A stretch of DNA of 64,000 nt, from NCBI GenBank assembly GCA_963665005.2, contig CAXXTQ010000001.1, positions 1,550,001 to 1,614,000 on the forward strand, read 5' to 3'. The stretch comes from G963665005 sp963665005 (GTDB lineage: Bacteria; Bacillota; Clostridia; Christensenellales; SZUA-584). A program made the position numbers and the translations under genes. The notes below the pieces were generated by a model, which saw only the letters and a list, made by a program, of their open reading frames with translations, was not told the DNA's origin and did not search any database. Positions 17,506 through 27,417 of this stretch are shown here, piece after piece (the stretch's first letter is position 1; every line of letters begins with the position of its first letter).

Positions 17506-19470
17506 ATGAAAAAAATATTGTCTCTAGTTCTTGTATTAATTATGCTAACTAGTCTTGTTGCTTGTACCGGTGAAACTACAACAGAGAGCAACGAAACGCA
17601 GTCGGCATCAGGAACAACCTCCAGTGCAAGTACGGCAATTGGAGAAGCTGCCACGACAGACGTAGGGACACCAAGAGCGGAAACCCTTGTATTTGCAAAT
17701 TCAGGTGCTGATGCGAACGCCGGGCAGTTTAACCCTTATTTAGCGAATTGTGCATATCAAAATTCGGGTTTCGTCCAGTTTATTTGGGAACCGCTATGGG
17801 AGATTGATCAAGATGGTGAATCTGTTCCTATTTTGGCTGAAAGTATGGCAGAACCTGTCGATGATACATATACGAAATTTGAGGTTAAACTGAGAGAAGG
17901 TGTAAAGTGGTCCGATGGTGTTGAATTCACCTCTGCGGATGTGGTGTACACATCCGATCTACTATTAAATACTCCAGATTTAACATACTCTGCGGTTTTT
18001 TCTAGCACTGTTAAGAGTATAACAGCGATTGATGAGTACACTATATTAATTGAAACAGTCAAAAAAACAACTCGATTGGAAACTACTCTTGGGTCTGCCG
18101 CTGTTTATGCAATGTTTAAAATTTTGCCAAAACATATTTGGGAAAACGTAGATGCAACAACATATAATAATTACCCGATGGTAGGAACCGGTCGGTATAC
18201 GCTGGCAGATTACGATGAGAACGGGAATTATTTTCTTTTCGAAAAGAGAGAAGACTGGGATTGCAGTGCGTGTGGCATAATCTATGGAGAACCTACACCC
18301 AATTACATTCTGTACGAATCTTTTGGCTCAGAAGAGAAGCGTGTCATGGCAGCCATAAACAATCAAGCTGACATTCTCTATGAAACAACCAATGAAAGCT
18401 ATGATGCAATTTTAGCAGGGAATTCTGAAGTAACGGGATGGTTGGACAGTTACCCGTATGGATTAAGCCGTGAAACATCGGGGATACTGTTCAATTGCGC
18501 ATCGGCTCCGCTTGACAATACTAATGTCAGATGGGCGTTAACTCTTTCTCTGCAAATTGACAAAATATTGTTGGCTGCTAACGGTGGTGTAACAAAAGTT
18601 TGTCCAATTGCCATTCCTCCAGGATCCAAGCAAAAAGAAGCTTATGTCACACCGATGCTTGAATGGCTCCAAAATTTTACGCTCTCAGATGGGTATAAAC
18701 CATTTGACAACAGCTATGCAAAAACGATTGTAGCAGCTTTAACTGAACAGGGCATAGAGGGACTTACGACCGATGAAGAGGAAATGAAAGATGTATACGG
18801 CATAGGCTGGTGGAAGTACGATACGGAAGAGGCAGAAAAACTGTTGCTGGCAGAAGGCTTTACACGTGACAGCGACGGGATGTGGCTATTGCCTGACGGG
18901 ACGCCGTGGCAGATCAATATTATTGCTCCCAATTATATTTCAGACAAGGAGAAGCTCTTGTATGCAGTTGCAGACGCGTGGAAGCAGTTTGGTATAGACG
19001 CCGTTGTTCAATCATGTGATAAGGCAACCTATCAGTCAAACATGAAAAAGGGGCTTTATGATTGTTGTGTAACCTGGCCGAATCTATGCCCTTCGGTTGA
19101 TATAACCGTCGATATAGAGCAGTGGACAAGTAGTTTGATTACACCCATTGGAGAAGATACCTTGGCTACTAGCTATAGTAAAGCTGCAAGCGGGCGCTAT
19201 GCCAGCGAGACGATAGATGCGATTTTCCAAGAGCTTAAAGGATTAGAACCAGATGATACCAGCGTTGTTGAATTAACAACTGAGTTTCTTAAGGAAATCG
19301 TAACGAATAATCCCTTTATGATGGTTGGCTCGCAGTTTGCGTTGACTGCACAAATGACGCATTACTGGACCGGGTATCCGGATGCAGAATCTGTAGGTGG
19401 CATTTTCACTTGGAACAATGCAAGCAGTATGATTTTCATATCGGATTTAGAGTCTACGGGCAATCAGTAA
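17506..19470 (+). CDS. Oligopeptide-type ABC transporter substrate-binding lipoprotein (SBP_bac_5)
   Basis: 654 residues. The signal has lipobox LVAC (Cys20), then a Ser/Thr/Glu-rich linker and a large class C binding fold (FIWEPLWEIDQDGESVPILAES, VKWSDGVEFTSADVVYTSD), the signature of DppA/OppA-like proteins. These bind peptides, but members also bind oligosaccharides (cellobiose, xylooligosaccharides) in Clostridia and Thermotoga. Given the sugar context, an oligosaccharide ligand is as likely as a peptide. It is followed by its two permeases and two ATPases. Confidence 0.88.
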   Translation: MKKILSLVLVLIMLTSLVACTGETTTESNETQSASGTTSSASTAIGEAATTDVGTPRAETLVFANSGADANAGQFNPYLANCAYQNSGFVQFIWEPLWEIDQDGESVPILAESMAEPVDDTYTKFEVKLREGVKWSDGVEFTSADVVYTSDLLLNTPDLTYSAVFSSTVKSITAIDEYTILIETVKKTTRLETTLGSAAVYAMFKILPKHIWENVDATTYNNYPMVGTGRYTLADYDENGNYFLFEKREDWDCSACGIIYGEPTPNYILYESFGSEEKRVMAAINNQADILYETTNESYDAILAGNSEVTGWLDSYPYGLSRETSGILFNCASAPLDNTNVRWALTLSLQIDKILLAANGGVTKVCPIAIPPGSKQKEAYVTPMLEWLQNFTLSDGYKPFDNSYAKTIVAALTEQGIEGLTTDEEEMKDVYGIGWWKYDTEEAEKLLLAEGFTRDSDGMWLLPDGTPWQINIIAPNYISDKEKLLYAVADAWKQFGIDAVVQSCDKATYQSNMKKGLYDCCVTWPNLCPSVDITVDIEQWTSSLITPIGEDTLATSYSKAASGRYASETIDAIFQELKGLEPDDTSVVELTTEFLKEIVTNNPFMMVGSQFALTAQMTHYWTGYPDAESVGGIFTWNNASSMIFISDLESTGNQ

Positions 19471-19494
19471 TAATAATAAGGATCCGGTAGATCT

Positions 19495-19593
19495 GGAAAG
19501 CATCTGCTTTCCGGGGGTAGTCTGAATATTTCTGCGCCGCACCTAACAGAAATTAGCGGAGAAACAGTGTGGCGCAGAAATAATAACAGACTA
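19495..19593 (+). promoter_or_regulatory. Two nested intercistronic hairpins between binding protein and permease genes
   Basis: The first is a small hairpin, GGAAAGC/GCTTTCC (19495-19512). The second is large: TAGTCTG (19518-19524) and CAGACTA (19587-19593) flank TATTTCTGCGCC (19527-19538) and GGCGCAGAAATA (19571-19582), all perfectly paired. This is likely an mRNA stabiliser or attenuator that keeps binding protein above permease. Confidence 0.65.
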
Positions 19594-19619
19594 AATGTTA
19601 TAGTATATAGAGGACGATT

Positions 19620-20618
19620 ATGAAGTTATTAAAGTTTTTAATTTCCCGAACAGTAACTTTCCTGCTTATAATATTTATAGGAGTCAGTGTGGTTTTTTTC
19701 CTGCCAAGATTAATGCCAACTGACCCTGTAGAAACTGTACTCTCCAAAGTCTTGGTTGAGTCTGCCAGCATTGATCCAGCTGCAATTGCTGAGATGCGTG
19801 AGATACTAACCCAAAACTTTGGTTTGGAAGGTACTCTTTGGGAACAATATACGGGGTTTTTTGGGCGGGTTCTATTTACGCAGAATTTTGGCCCTTCTCT
19901 TAGCCAGTATCCTACACCTGTTATTGATTTAATTGGAAAAGCGCTTCCGTGGACAATGGGGCTGATGCTGATATCAATGATTATAGCATGGATAATAGGC
20001 AATATAATTGGCCTTTTGGCAGGTTTCCGTAAGGAAAAGTTATCTTCAAAAATACTTGAAGCAGTTTCTATCTTTATATATCCAATGCCGTATTATATAT
20101 TTGCATTGATACTGATTATGTTGTTTGCGTATATTATCCCCATATTTCCATTGACTACAGTCGTAATGGGAACACCATGGTCGTGGGAATATATTATTAA
20201 TCTTCTATATAGTTCCCTTCTTCCGGCTTTGTCTCTAATTTTAATTAATATAGGCTGGTGGGTGCTTAGTATGAAAACGCTTGCTTCCGGTATTAAAGAA
20301 GAAGATTATGTAACGTTCGCCAATCTTAAAGGGCTTTCAAAAAGAAAGATCATGTGGAATTATATTGCTCCAAATGCGATACTACCTCAGATTACTGCTC
20401 TTGCTTTAAGATTAGGAACACTATTCAGCGGAGCTATGATTGTTGAAGTTCTATTTAGTTATCCAGGAATGGGATTGCTTATCTACAACGCAGTTGTACA
20501 AGCTGATTATAATCTTATTGTTGGTTCAATTACCGTATCAATACTGGCCGTATCAATAGCAGCATACGTGATTGATTTGATTTATCCACTTCTCGATCCC
20601 AGGATACGGTATAATTAA
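19620..20618 (+). CDS. Oligopeptide-type ABC transporter permease (DppB/OppB-like)
   Basis: 332 residues with an N-terminal membrane helix (FLLIIFIGVSVVFFLPRLMP), a short extracytoplasmic part with the family's FGLEGTLWEQY stretch, and five further helices with the EAA-type cytoplasmic loop (SGIKEEDYVTFANLKGLSKR). It is the first of two permeases and would pair with the DppC-like protein 10 bp downstream. Confidence 0.92.
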   Translation: MKLLKFLISRTVTFLLIIFIGVSVVFFLPRLMPTDPVETVLSKVLVESASIDPAAIAEMREILTQNFGLEGTLWEQYTGFFGRVLFTQNFGPSLSQYPTPVIDLIGKALPWTMGLMLISMIIAWIIGNIIGLLAGFRKEKLSSKILEAVSIFIYPMPYYIFALILIMLFAYIIPIFPLTTVVMGTPWSWEYIINLLYSSLLPALSLILINIGWWVLSMKTLASGIKEEDYVTFANLKGLSKRKIMWNYIAPNAILPQITALALRLGTLFSGAMIVEVLFSYPGMGLLIYNAVVQADYNLIVGSITVSILAVSIAAYVIDLIYPLLDPRIRYN

Positions 20619-20628
20619 GGGGGCGTTT

Positions 20629-21471
20629 ATGAAAAGTTTTGTAAAGCATTCGGGTTTCAAGTTAAAGCTAGGCATATTGCTACTTCTATTGGTAGTAGCT
20701 TTTGGTCTCATATTGCCATTATTTGGTGAAAGAAATCCAGAATACTGGAATACTTACGTATTGAATCTCAAACCGAGTTCCGAGCATTTATTTGGCACCA
20801 ATGCAATAGGACAGGATATTTTCTGGTTATTAGCAAAGTCAATTCAAACATCTCTTATTATAGGGCTGATTGTAGCTTTTGTCTCATCGATTATAGGCAT
20901 TTTTTTAGGGATGCTGGCGGGTTTTCGCGGCGGTATTACTGATCGTATCATATCACTTTTCACGGATACGCTTATTGTCATTCCAAGTTTGCCAATTTTA
21001 ATTTTGCTTGGGAGTTTATTTAAAGGACGTGCTACGATATTAGTTATTGCATCAATTTTAGTATTATTCAGTTGGCCATGGCCTGCCCGGCAGGTTCGTG
21101 CGATGTCACTTTCATTAAGAGAGAGAGATTTTATTGATACCGCCCGTTTTTCGGGGGAAAATCAGATCAAGATACTTTTAAAAGAAATTTTACCATTTTT
21201 ATTTAGCTGGTCTGTGGCAAGTTTTATCAATGCAATCTTAGCAGCCATAAGGGCCGAAACAAGTATGGCGATAATTGGAATGTCAAACAGTGCATGGGCT
21301 ACTCTCGGTACAATGATATATTGGGCCATCAAATATCAGGCAATGCTTAAAGAAAGATGGCTGTGGATATTGGCTCCTGTAGTAGCGACGGTTATCATTT
21401 TTGTTGCGTTGTACATGACGCTATCAGGTGTACAAAAGTATAACGCACTTAAAAGAGGTAGAGAAATATGA
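20629..21471 (+). CDS. Oligopeptide-type ABC transporter permease (DppC/OppC-like)
   Basis: 280 residues with about six membrane helices. HLFGTNAIGQDIFW is the typical N-terminal periplasmic motif and RERDFIDTARFSGENQIKIL is the EAA loop that docks to the ATPase. It follows the DppB-like gene after 10 bp with ribosome binding site AAGGGGG. Codon use is AT-rich, like the upstream genes and unlike the ATPases that follow. Confidence 0.92.
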   Translation: MKSFVKHSGFKLKLGILLLLLVVAFGLILPLFGERNPEYWNTYVLNLKPSSEHLFGTNAIGQDIFWLLAKSIQTSLIIGLIVAFVSSIIGIFLGMLAGFRGGITDRIISLFTDTLIVIPSLPILILLGSLFKGRATILVIASILVLFSWPWPARQVRAMSLSLRERDFIDTARFSGENQIKILLKEILPFLFSWSVASFINAILAAIRAETSMAIIGMSNSAWATLGTMIYWAIKYQAMLKERWLWILAPVVATVIIFVALYMTLSGVQKYNALKRGREI

Positions 21472-21532
21472 AAAAACGATTAATTAATATCGAAATAATT
21501 ACAATGCAAGATGAGAAGAAACGGAGCGCAAT

Positions 21533-22525
21533 ATGCTGAGATTGAATAACGTAAGCGCCCGTTACAACATATTGGATGGATATGTAAACGCGGTGAACGA
21601 CGTGAACTTCACTGTAATGGACAACGAGATATTCGGTATCGCCGGGGAATCGGGGTGCGGCAAGTCGACATTACTGAAGGTGATGTACGATCTTATAGAA
21701 TACCCGCTGGAGATAAGCACGGGCAGCGTGGAGCTGGAGACGGTAAAGCCTAACGGAGTCGTAATAACGTATAAGAACGGCGAGATAAAAAACAGGCGCT
21801 GGAAGGAGATATCGTATGTGCCGCAGGGCGCGATGCACGTATTGAACCCGGTCAGGAAGATAGACACGCAGTTTTACGACACTATCAGCAAGCGCGACAA
21901 GAAGATGGGCAAGAAACGGATGCGCGACAGGATAGTGGCGTACCTGAAAGAACTCGAGCTGCCGGCGGAAGTCATGAAGTCGTACCCGCACCAATTGAGC
22001 GGCGGCATGAAGCAGCGCGTGATGATAGCGATTGCGACTTTCCAGAGCCCGTCGCTGATACTTGCGGACGAGCCAACTACGGCGCTGGACGTCGTCGTGC
22101 AGAGGGGCATACTGATGATGCTCAAGGGAGTGCAGAAGAAGATAGGAAACTCGATAGTTATCGTGTCGCACGACTTGGGAGTGCATTATCAGATAACCGA
22201 CCGTATGGGAATCATGTATGCGGGCGAGATGGTGGAGATAGGACCGACGGATGAATTGTTCAAGAACCCAAGGCATCCGTACACGAAGATGTTGATAGAC
22301 GCGCTACCGAAGATAGGTGACATCAGCCAGAAGGAAGGGATACCGGGCACGCCGCCGAGCCTAAAGAACCCGCCGCCGGGGTGCCGGTTCGCGCCGCGTT
22401 GCCTGTACGCTACGGACATGTGCCGCGCACACCCGAAGAGATACGAGATAGGTGCAACCCATCAGGCGAGCTGCCATTTGCTCGAGGGGAAATACCCTGT
22501 GATAGGAGGAAACGAAAATGCCTGA
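21533..22525 (+). CDS. Oligopeptide-type ABC transporter ATP-binding protein (DppD/OppD-like)
   Basis: 330 residues: Walker A GESGCGKST, Q-loop, signature LSGGMKQRV, Walker B LILADEPTTALD and the C-terminal oligopeptide-transporter extension with a cysteine motif (CRFAPRCLYATDMC). It overlaps the next gene by 8 bp. Base composition changes sharply here: sampled lines are about 50-55% GC against about 33-35% in the permease genes, with heavy use of GCG, CCG and ATA codons. That points to a different origin for the ATPase pair. Confidence 0.93.
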   Translation: MLRLNNVSARYNILDGYVNAVNDVNFTVMDNEIFGIAGESGCGKSTLLKVMYDLIEYPLEISTGSVELETVKPNGVVITYKNGEIKNRRWKEISYVPQGAMHVLNPVRKIDTQFYDTISKRDKKMGKKRMRDRIVAYLKELELPAEVMKSYPHQLSGGMKQRVMIAIATFQSPSLILADEPTTALDVVVQRGILMMLKGVQKKIGNSIVIVSHDLGVHYQITDRMGIMYAGEMVEIGPTDELFKNPRHPYTKMLIDALPKIGDISQKEGIPGTPPSLKNPPPGCRFAPRCLYATDMCRAHPKRYEIGATHQASCHLLEGKYPVIGGNENA

Positions 22526-23483
22526 ATACTTACTGAAGACAGATAACCTGTGCAAGAGTTTCCGCCTTGGTGGGCTGGTGTTCGGCACTAAGATAATGGC
22601 GGTCGACCATGTGAGCCTGGCTCTGCCCAAGGATAAACCGTGGATAATAAGCGTTGTCGGGGAGTCGGGCAGCGGGAAGACGACGCTGGCGCGGATGATA
22701 CTGGGATTGCTCGACAAGACGTCGGGGGAAATAGACATAGACAACAGAAAGCTCAAGGACTTCGAGAAGAAGGAGTTTTACCGGTTCGTGCAGCCGATAT
22801 TCCAGAACCCTTTCTCGGCGTTCAGCTCCAGGAAGAAGGTAGATTCGTATCTGTACGAGACGGCGTACAACGTGGCTGGCTGCAAAAGTAGGGCGGAAGC
22901 TGACGAGTTGGTCAGCAAAACGCTTAGTTCCGTGGGGCTGGAGGCAAAGCAGGTCAAGGGCAAGTACCCGAACCAGTTCTCGGGTGGTGAATTGCAGAGG
23001 ATATCCATCGCGAGGGCGCTTATACCCGACCCGAAGATTATAATAGCAGATGAGCCGGTTGCAATGGTGGACGCGTCGCTGAGGATGAACATAGTCAACT
23101 TGTTTAAGCGGTTGAGGGACGAGTACCAGGTGAGCTTCGTATATGTGACGCACGACCTTTCCACAGCGTACTACGTCAGCGATTATATTGCAACGATGTA
23201 CCGCGGGAACGTAATAGAGTACGGCAACGCCAGGAGCGTGCTGGAGAACCCTGCGCACCCGTACACCGAGCTGCTGCTCGACTCAATACCGAAGGTAGGG
23301 CAGAAGTGGGAGAAAGGTATCGCGTTGCCTGACCTTGAAGGCAAGGAATATGCGAAGACGGCGTGCAGGTTTTCCGCGAGGTGCCAATATGCTACTGACC
23401 AGTGCAGGCAGGGGATGCCTGAGCTCGTGGAGATCGAGAAGGGGCACAGCGTGCTGTGTTATAAGTACAAGAAAATTGGGTAG
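22518..23483 (+). CDS. Oligopeptide-type ABC transporter ATP-binding protein (DppF/OppF-like)
   Basis: 321 residues: Walker A GESGSGKTT, signature FSGGELQRI, Walker B IIIADEPVAMVD and the C-terminal extension CRFSARCQYATDQC. It has a strong ribosome binding site (ATAGGAGG) inside the end of the previous gene. It shares the elevated GC of that gene, and the shift ends at its stop codon; the following MBL gene is again AT-rich. Confidence 0.93.
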   Translation: MPEYLLKTDNLCKSFRLGGLVFGTKIMAVDHVSLALPKDKPWIISVVGESGSGKTTLARMILGLLDKTSGEIDIDNRKLKDFEKKEFYRFVQPIFQNPFSAFSSRKKVDSYLYETAYNVAGCKSRAEADELVSKTLSSVGLEAKQVKGKYPNQFSGGELQRISIARALIPDPKIIIADEPVAMVDASLRMNIVNLFKRLRDEYQVSFVYVTHDLSTAYYVSDYIATMYRGNVIEYGNARSVLENPAHPYTELLLDSIPKVGQKWEKGIALPDLEGKEYAKTACRFSARCQYATDQCRQGMPELVEIEKGHSVLCYKYKKIG

Positions 23484-23532
23484 CTAAATAATACGATATG
23501 ATTAAGCTTTATAAATCGGAAGGGATCTATTC

Positions 23533-24354
23533 ATGAAGTTTTATACACTAATTGAAAATAAAAAAAAGGCTGATACAACCCTTATTGCTGAACATGGAAT
23601 TAGCTTCTATTTTGAGTGTAAAGGTAAAAGAATACTCTTTGATACTGGTGCATCTGGAGCTTTTATTGATAATGCAGAGCAGCTTGGTATTGATATATCA
23701 AAAGTTGACCTCTGTATAATATCGCACTCACATTCCGACCATATCGGCGGCCTTAAGCGGTTTCTCAGTATAAATGATCATGCTAAGGTATACATGAAAA
23801 AAAGTATTATAGGCGATTTTTATACTAAGCACATTTTCAAGTATATTAAATGCAGCATTGACAATTCAATCTTTAAGCAATATTCCGACAGAATTGTTCT
23901 TATTGAAAACGATGATGAAATATATAAAGGGGTAATTATTACTAATATAAAAAAATATAGGCGAATACCATCATTCTCTAAGTTGTTATATAAAAAACAA
24001 AATGGGGAATTAATACGTGACGATTTATCCCATGAGCTTTTCATTACTGTAAAAACAGAACAGGGAGTAATCGTTATTACTGGTTGTTCTCATCTTGGCA
24101 TCCTAAATATTCTAATGACTGCTAAAGAGAAATTTGGACGTATATATGGAGTTATTGGTGGATTTCACTTAGCTTGTGGTCCCTGGTGGAAAAAAGAGCC
24201 TAACTCAGAGATATTAGCCATTGCAAACTATTTTAAAAATAATAATATCGATTATATATACACCGGACATTGTACAGGCGTAAAACCGACGAGAAAGCTG
24301 AAAATTCTAGCAAATGCTAAAGATATTTACACAGGAGATGTGATTGAGATATAG
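23533..24354 (+). CDS. MBL-fold metallo-hydrolase (class II, RFAP-synthase-like group)
   Basis: 273 residues with the metal site HSHSDHIGG and later histidines in TGCSHLGI, GGFHLACGP and YTGHCTG. The N-terminal LIAEHGISFYFECKGKRILFDTG layout matches the MBL group often annotated as dihydropterin-aminobenzene phosphate synthase-like. Such annotations say little about substrate. It sits between transporter and dehydrogenase genes and may hydrolyse a lactone or thioester in the same pathway. Confidence 0.8.
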   Translation: MKFYTLIENKKKADTTLIAEHGISFYFECKGKRILFDTGASGAFIDNAEQLGIDISKVDLCIISHSHSDHIGGLKRFLSINDHAKVYMKKSIIGDFYTKHIFKYIKCSIDNSIFKQYSDRIVLIENDDEIYKGVIITNIKKYRRIPSFSKLLYKKQNGELIRDDLSHELFITVKTEQGVIVITGCSHLGILNILMTAKEKFGRIYGVIGGFHLACGPWWKKEPNSEILAIANYFKNNNIDYIYTGHCTGVKPTRKLKILANAKDIYTGDVIEI

Positions 24355-24414
24355 CAGGGAAGAATTTAATATCAAAATATTTTGCAATAATGTATTGATC
24401 TTAGAGGAAAAGAT

Positions 24415-25431
24415 ATGAAAGGCGTTTTGATAACTGAACCGGGGTGTGCAACCATTGAGGAAATGGAAATTCCGGTTCCAAAGGACGGCGAGGTTCTGAT
24501 CCGGGCTAAAGTTGCGGGAATGTGCGGTTCAGATTTAAACATCTTTAATGGAGTTCATCCGATCCGTAAGCCTCCGGTTATGCCGGGACATGAGGTTGCA
24601 GGGGAAGTTATCTCTATTGGCAAGAACGTGAAACGCATTAGCATTGGTGATAGAGTGACTGTACTACCTATTAGTTCTTATGGAAGTTGTTTAGCTTGTC
24701 GAAGTAATAATATTAATTTATGCAAAAATAAAATTGCCCCCGGTTTCGGAGGATGGGAAGGGACTTTCGCGCAGTATTTCAAGGCACCGGAGGAGTGCTT
24801 ATATAAAATAAGACCTGAAACAACATATGAACAAGCAGTTATGACAGAGCCTCTTGCGGTTGCCGTTCACTCAGTTAAGAGGGCGGGAAACGGAAAAAGA
24901 ATGATTATTCTTGGCTGCGGAACGATAGGCCTTTTAATATTGAAGGTTGCTTTGATAAAAGGATATACCGAAGTGTATTGTACGGATACTATTGCCTTCA
25001 ACCGTAAAATTTCGGTAGAAGCGGGAGCCTCAGCTTCATGGGACCCGATTACTGACGATATTAATGCAAAAATAGAAAAAACGGTCGAAGGAGACGGCGT
25101 GGATGCAGTAATGGTAACCGCAGCAGTTCTTGGAATTTTAGAACAAGCGCTTTCTTTTTCCGCGATACATGCGAATGTTGTGCTGATTGCGATAATGAAC
25201 AAGCCTCAAGCGATAGATTTAGCTCCTTTTGCAGCAAAAGAAGTTAGCTTAACGGGAACAAATACATATATGCACGAAGATTTTACCGAGGCTTTATCAC
25301 TTATTGAAAACGGATTGGATCTTTCAGCTATTGTTACGCATTACATGCCATTAGATGAAGCTCAGCATGCATTTGAATTATATAAGAATAAAACTGAGGA
25401 TGTTATAAAGATTTTAATATATCCAAACTAA
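24415..25431 (+). CDS. Zinc-dependent alcohol dehydrogenase, sorbitol/threonine-dehydrogenase-like
   Basis: 338 residues of the medium-chain dehydrogenase family. The catalytic zinc site is GMCGSDLNIF plus GHE; the NAD-binding motif is GCGTIGLL. In the structural zinc lobe the stretch YGSCLAC...NLC has tyrosine where the first of four cysteines is expected, so the structural site is incomplete. It probably oxidises a polyol or reduces a keto sugar. A second, complete paralogue follows two genes later (26334). Confidence 0.88.
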   Translation: MKGVLITEPGCATIEEMEIPVPKDGEVLIRAKVAGMCGSDLNIFNGVHPIRKPPVMPGHEVAGEVISIGKNVKRISIGDRVTVLPISSYGSCLACRSNNINLCKNKIAPGFGGWEGTFAQYFKAPEECLYKIRPETTYEQAVMTEPLAVAVHSVKRAGNGKRMIILGCGTIGLLILKVALIKGYTEVYCTDTIAFNRKISVEAGASASWDPITDDINAKIEKTVEGDGVDAVMVTAAVLGILEQALSFSAIHANVVLIAIMNKPQAIDLAPFAAKEVSLTGTNTYMHEDFTEALSLIENGLDLSAIVTHYMPLDEAQHAFELYKNKTEDVIKILIYPN

Positions 25432-25491
25432 ACATATTTGATGTTAGGTTAACATTGAAAAAAGCAGAATTGTAAAAAGGAGATAGAATAG

Positions 25492-26244
25492 ATGAAATGT
25501 ACAATAACTCCATTATACTTTGGAAAATTTAAAAAGTTTGAAAAAAGCAGATTTACTCTTACAAAGGATACAGGGTTGATCATTGAAGTAGCTATTCTTG
25601 CTTATCTGATTAAAAAAGATGATGAACTGATTTTAGTTGATAGCGGTCCGCCAGAACCCAAGTTAGCAAAAAAAGCTGCGGATAACTGTGGAATATCCGA
25701 AGGACGTTCGATTATTGACATTCTTTCAAAAATGGGGCTGGTTCCACAGGATATCAATACTGTAATACTTACGCATGTTCATTGGGATCATGCGTACAAT
25801 CTGAATTACTTTAAGCACGCTAAAATATATGTACAGCTTTCCGAATTACAATATGCAATAAAACCACTTTGGCTTGATAGAGAACCATATTTTCGCTATT
25901 CAGAGATAATTGGCGGGACTCCATGCTGGTTTGAAGGTTACTCTTCAATGGAAATTATTGATGGAGATTATATTATTAATGAAGATATAAGTATATACCA
26001 TCTTCCAGGTCATACTCCCGGAATGCAAGGCGTTCTGGTTAATACAGAAGAAGGAAAGTATATGATTGCAAGCGATAACTTGCCTCTTTACGATAATTTT
26101 GAGTCAATGTTACCAACAACAGTACATGTTAGCATTAAAGATTGGTATGATTCATATCAAAGAATTAAAACCCATTCAGATTTCATTTTGCCTGGACACG
26201 ACTTGCTTGCATTAAAACGAAAGGTATATGGACAAAACGAATAG
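25492..26244 (+). CDS. MBL-fold hydrolase (lactonase-like)
   Basis: 250 residues with the metal motif THVHWDHAYN, HLPGHTPGMQG and a final GHD, resembling N-acyl-homoserine lactonase-type MBL proteins. In a sugar cluster a sugar-lactone hydrolase is plausible, acting after a dehydrogenase has formed a lactone. A decayed copy of its C-terminal part lies at about 30385-30520. Confidence 0.82.
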   Translation: MKCTITPLYFGKFKKFEKSRFTLTKDTGLIIEVAILAYLIKKDDELILVDSGPPEPKLAKKAADNCGISEGRSIIDILSKMGLVPQDINTVILTHVHWDHAYNLNYFKHAKIYVQLSELQYAIKPLWLDREPYFRYSEIIGGTPCWFEGYSSMEIIDGDYIINEDISIYHLPGHTPGMQGVLVNTEEGKYMIASDNLPLYDNFESMLPTTVHVSIKDWYDSYQRIKTHSDFILPGHDLLALKRKVYGQNE

Positions 26245-26333
26245 TTCAATAATGAATAATTAAAAATAGACACTTGCCTGATTTAAAATCACGCGCGGAA
26301 AGAAAAAATCGAAACAGGAAAAAGGAGATAAAA

Positions 26334-27377
26334 ATGAAAGCAATTGCAAAAATAAAACCGGGAAAAGGGGTTTCATTAATAGATATTCCAATCCCGGAGC
26401 CTAAAGATAACGAGGTGTTAATTAAAGTAGAGAGTTCCGCGATATGTGGGACAGATATTCATTTGTATAATTGGGATTTATGTGCTACTGGATTTTTAAC
26501 GGGCATACCATTTCCCGCAGTAATCGGGCACGAAATGGCGGGGACAGTCGTTGCTGTTGGTGATAAAGTTAATCAAAGCAGAATTGGGCAACGCGTATCG
26601 TTTGAAACTCATCCATATTGTGGGGAATGCTATATGTGCAGATCGGGTAACAGGCATATATGCATAAATATGGGCAGATACAAAAAATATCAGGATGGGG
26701 CTTTCGCAGAATACAAACTTGCTACAGAAAATGCACTATATGCTTTACCTGATAATATATCATTTGAACAGGGATCTTTGTATGAACCAGGGAGCGTGGC
26801 TATGTATGCGTTTGAAGATTCGTATATGAAGCCGGGAGACTTTGTTGTTATCTATGGTTGTGGCCCGATAGGACTAATGGCGATGCAGATTTTTAAAGCA
26901 TGCGGAGCGGGTATGATTATTGGAGTTGATATTAATAAATATCGCCTCGATATGGCAAAGAAATACTCCGATATTGTAATTAACGGAGCAGAAGAGCCTG
27001 TGATTGATATAGTTAAAGACATATCGAAGCCCCATTGTGGTGCGGATGTTATCGTGGAAGCGACAGGAGCTGCAAGCATATATAATACTGTATTTAAAAT
27101 AGCAAGGCCGGAAGCTCATGTTGTTCTCATAGGACACCCAAACGGAGCAGTACCTATTAATATTATGAAGGATATAAATTTGAAGGAGCTAAACATTAAA
27201 GGACATTTCGGAAGAAAGATATGGTCTTCTTGGGATAAGCTTAACGCTTTAGAATCTTCAAAAAGGATCAATTTACTTGATACGGTTACACACAGGTTCA
27301 CACTGGAACAATTTGAAGAAGCATTCCAAACAAGCGCGAAAGATGCGGGTAAAGTATTGTTCATGAACAGTAAATAA
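26334..27377 (+). CDS. Zinc-dependent alcohol dehydrogenase (threonine/sorbitol-dehydrogenase-like)
   Basis: 347 residues from the ATG at 26334, which follows AAAAGGAGAT; the frame extends 20 codons upstream but without a start signal. The catalytic zinc motif is AICGTDIHLY plus GHEMAG; the structural zinc lobe is complete (CGECYMCRSGNRHIC); the NAD motif is GCGPIGLM. It is paralogous to the product of 24415. The two may act on successive hydroxyls or on different substrates of the pathway. Confidence 0.9.
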   Translation: MKAIAKIKPGKGVSLIDIPIPEPKDNEVLIKVESSAICGTDIHLYNWDLCATGFLTGIPFPAVIGHEMAGTVVAVGDKVNQSRIGQRVSFETHPYCGECYMCRSGNRHICINMGRYKKYQDGAFAEYKLATENALYALPDNISFEQGSLYEPGSVAMYAFEDSYMKPGDFVVIYGCGPIGLMAMQIFKACGAGMIIGVDINKYRLDMAKKYSDIVINGAEEPVIDIVKDISKPHCGADVIVEATGAASIYNTVFKIARPEAHVVLIGHPNGAVPINIMKDINLKELNIKGHFGRKIWSSWDKLNALESSKRINLLDTVTHRFTLEQFEEAFQTSAKDAGKVLFMNSK

Positions 27378-27417
27378 AGAATTACAAAAGTCTGAATAGA
27401 TTTAAGGAGCACTAAGA

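Noticed and set aside
21671..22276. 201-codon minus-strand frame opposite the DppD-like gene
   Set aside because: Same reason: antisense shadow of a gene with complete Walker and signature motifs.
22530..23258. Long minus-strand frame (242 codons) opposite the DppF-like ATPase gene
   Set aside because: It is a shadow of the GC-rich coding strand; composition is Arg/His/Leu-rich without any family pattern and the + strand has full ABC motifs.
23533..26244. MBL-fold genes as beta-lactamases or quorum-quenching lactonases
   Set aside because: The metal motif alone does not define substrate; context is sugar metabolism and no resistance or acyl-homoserine lactone genes are nearby.
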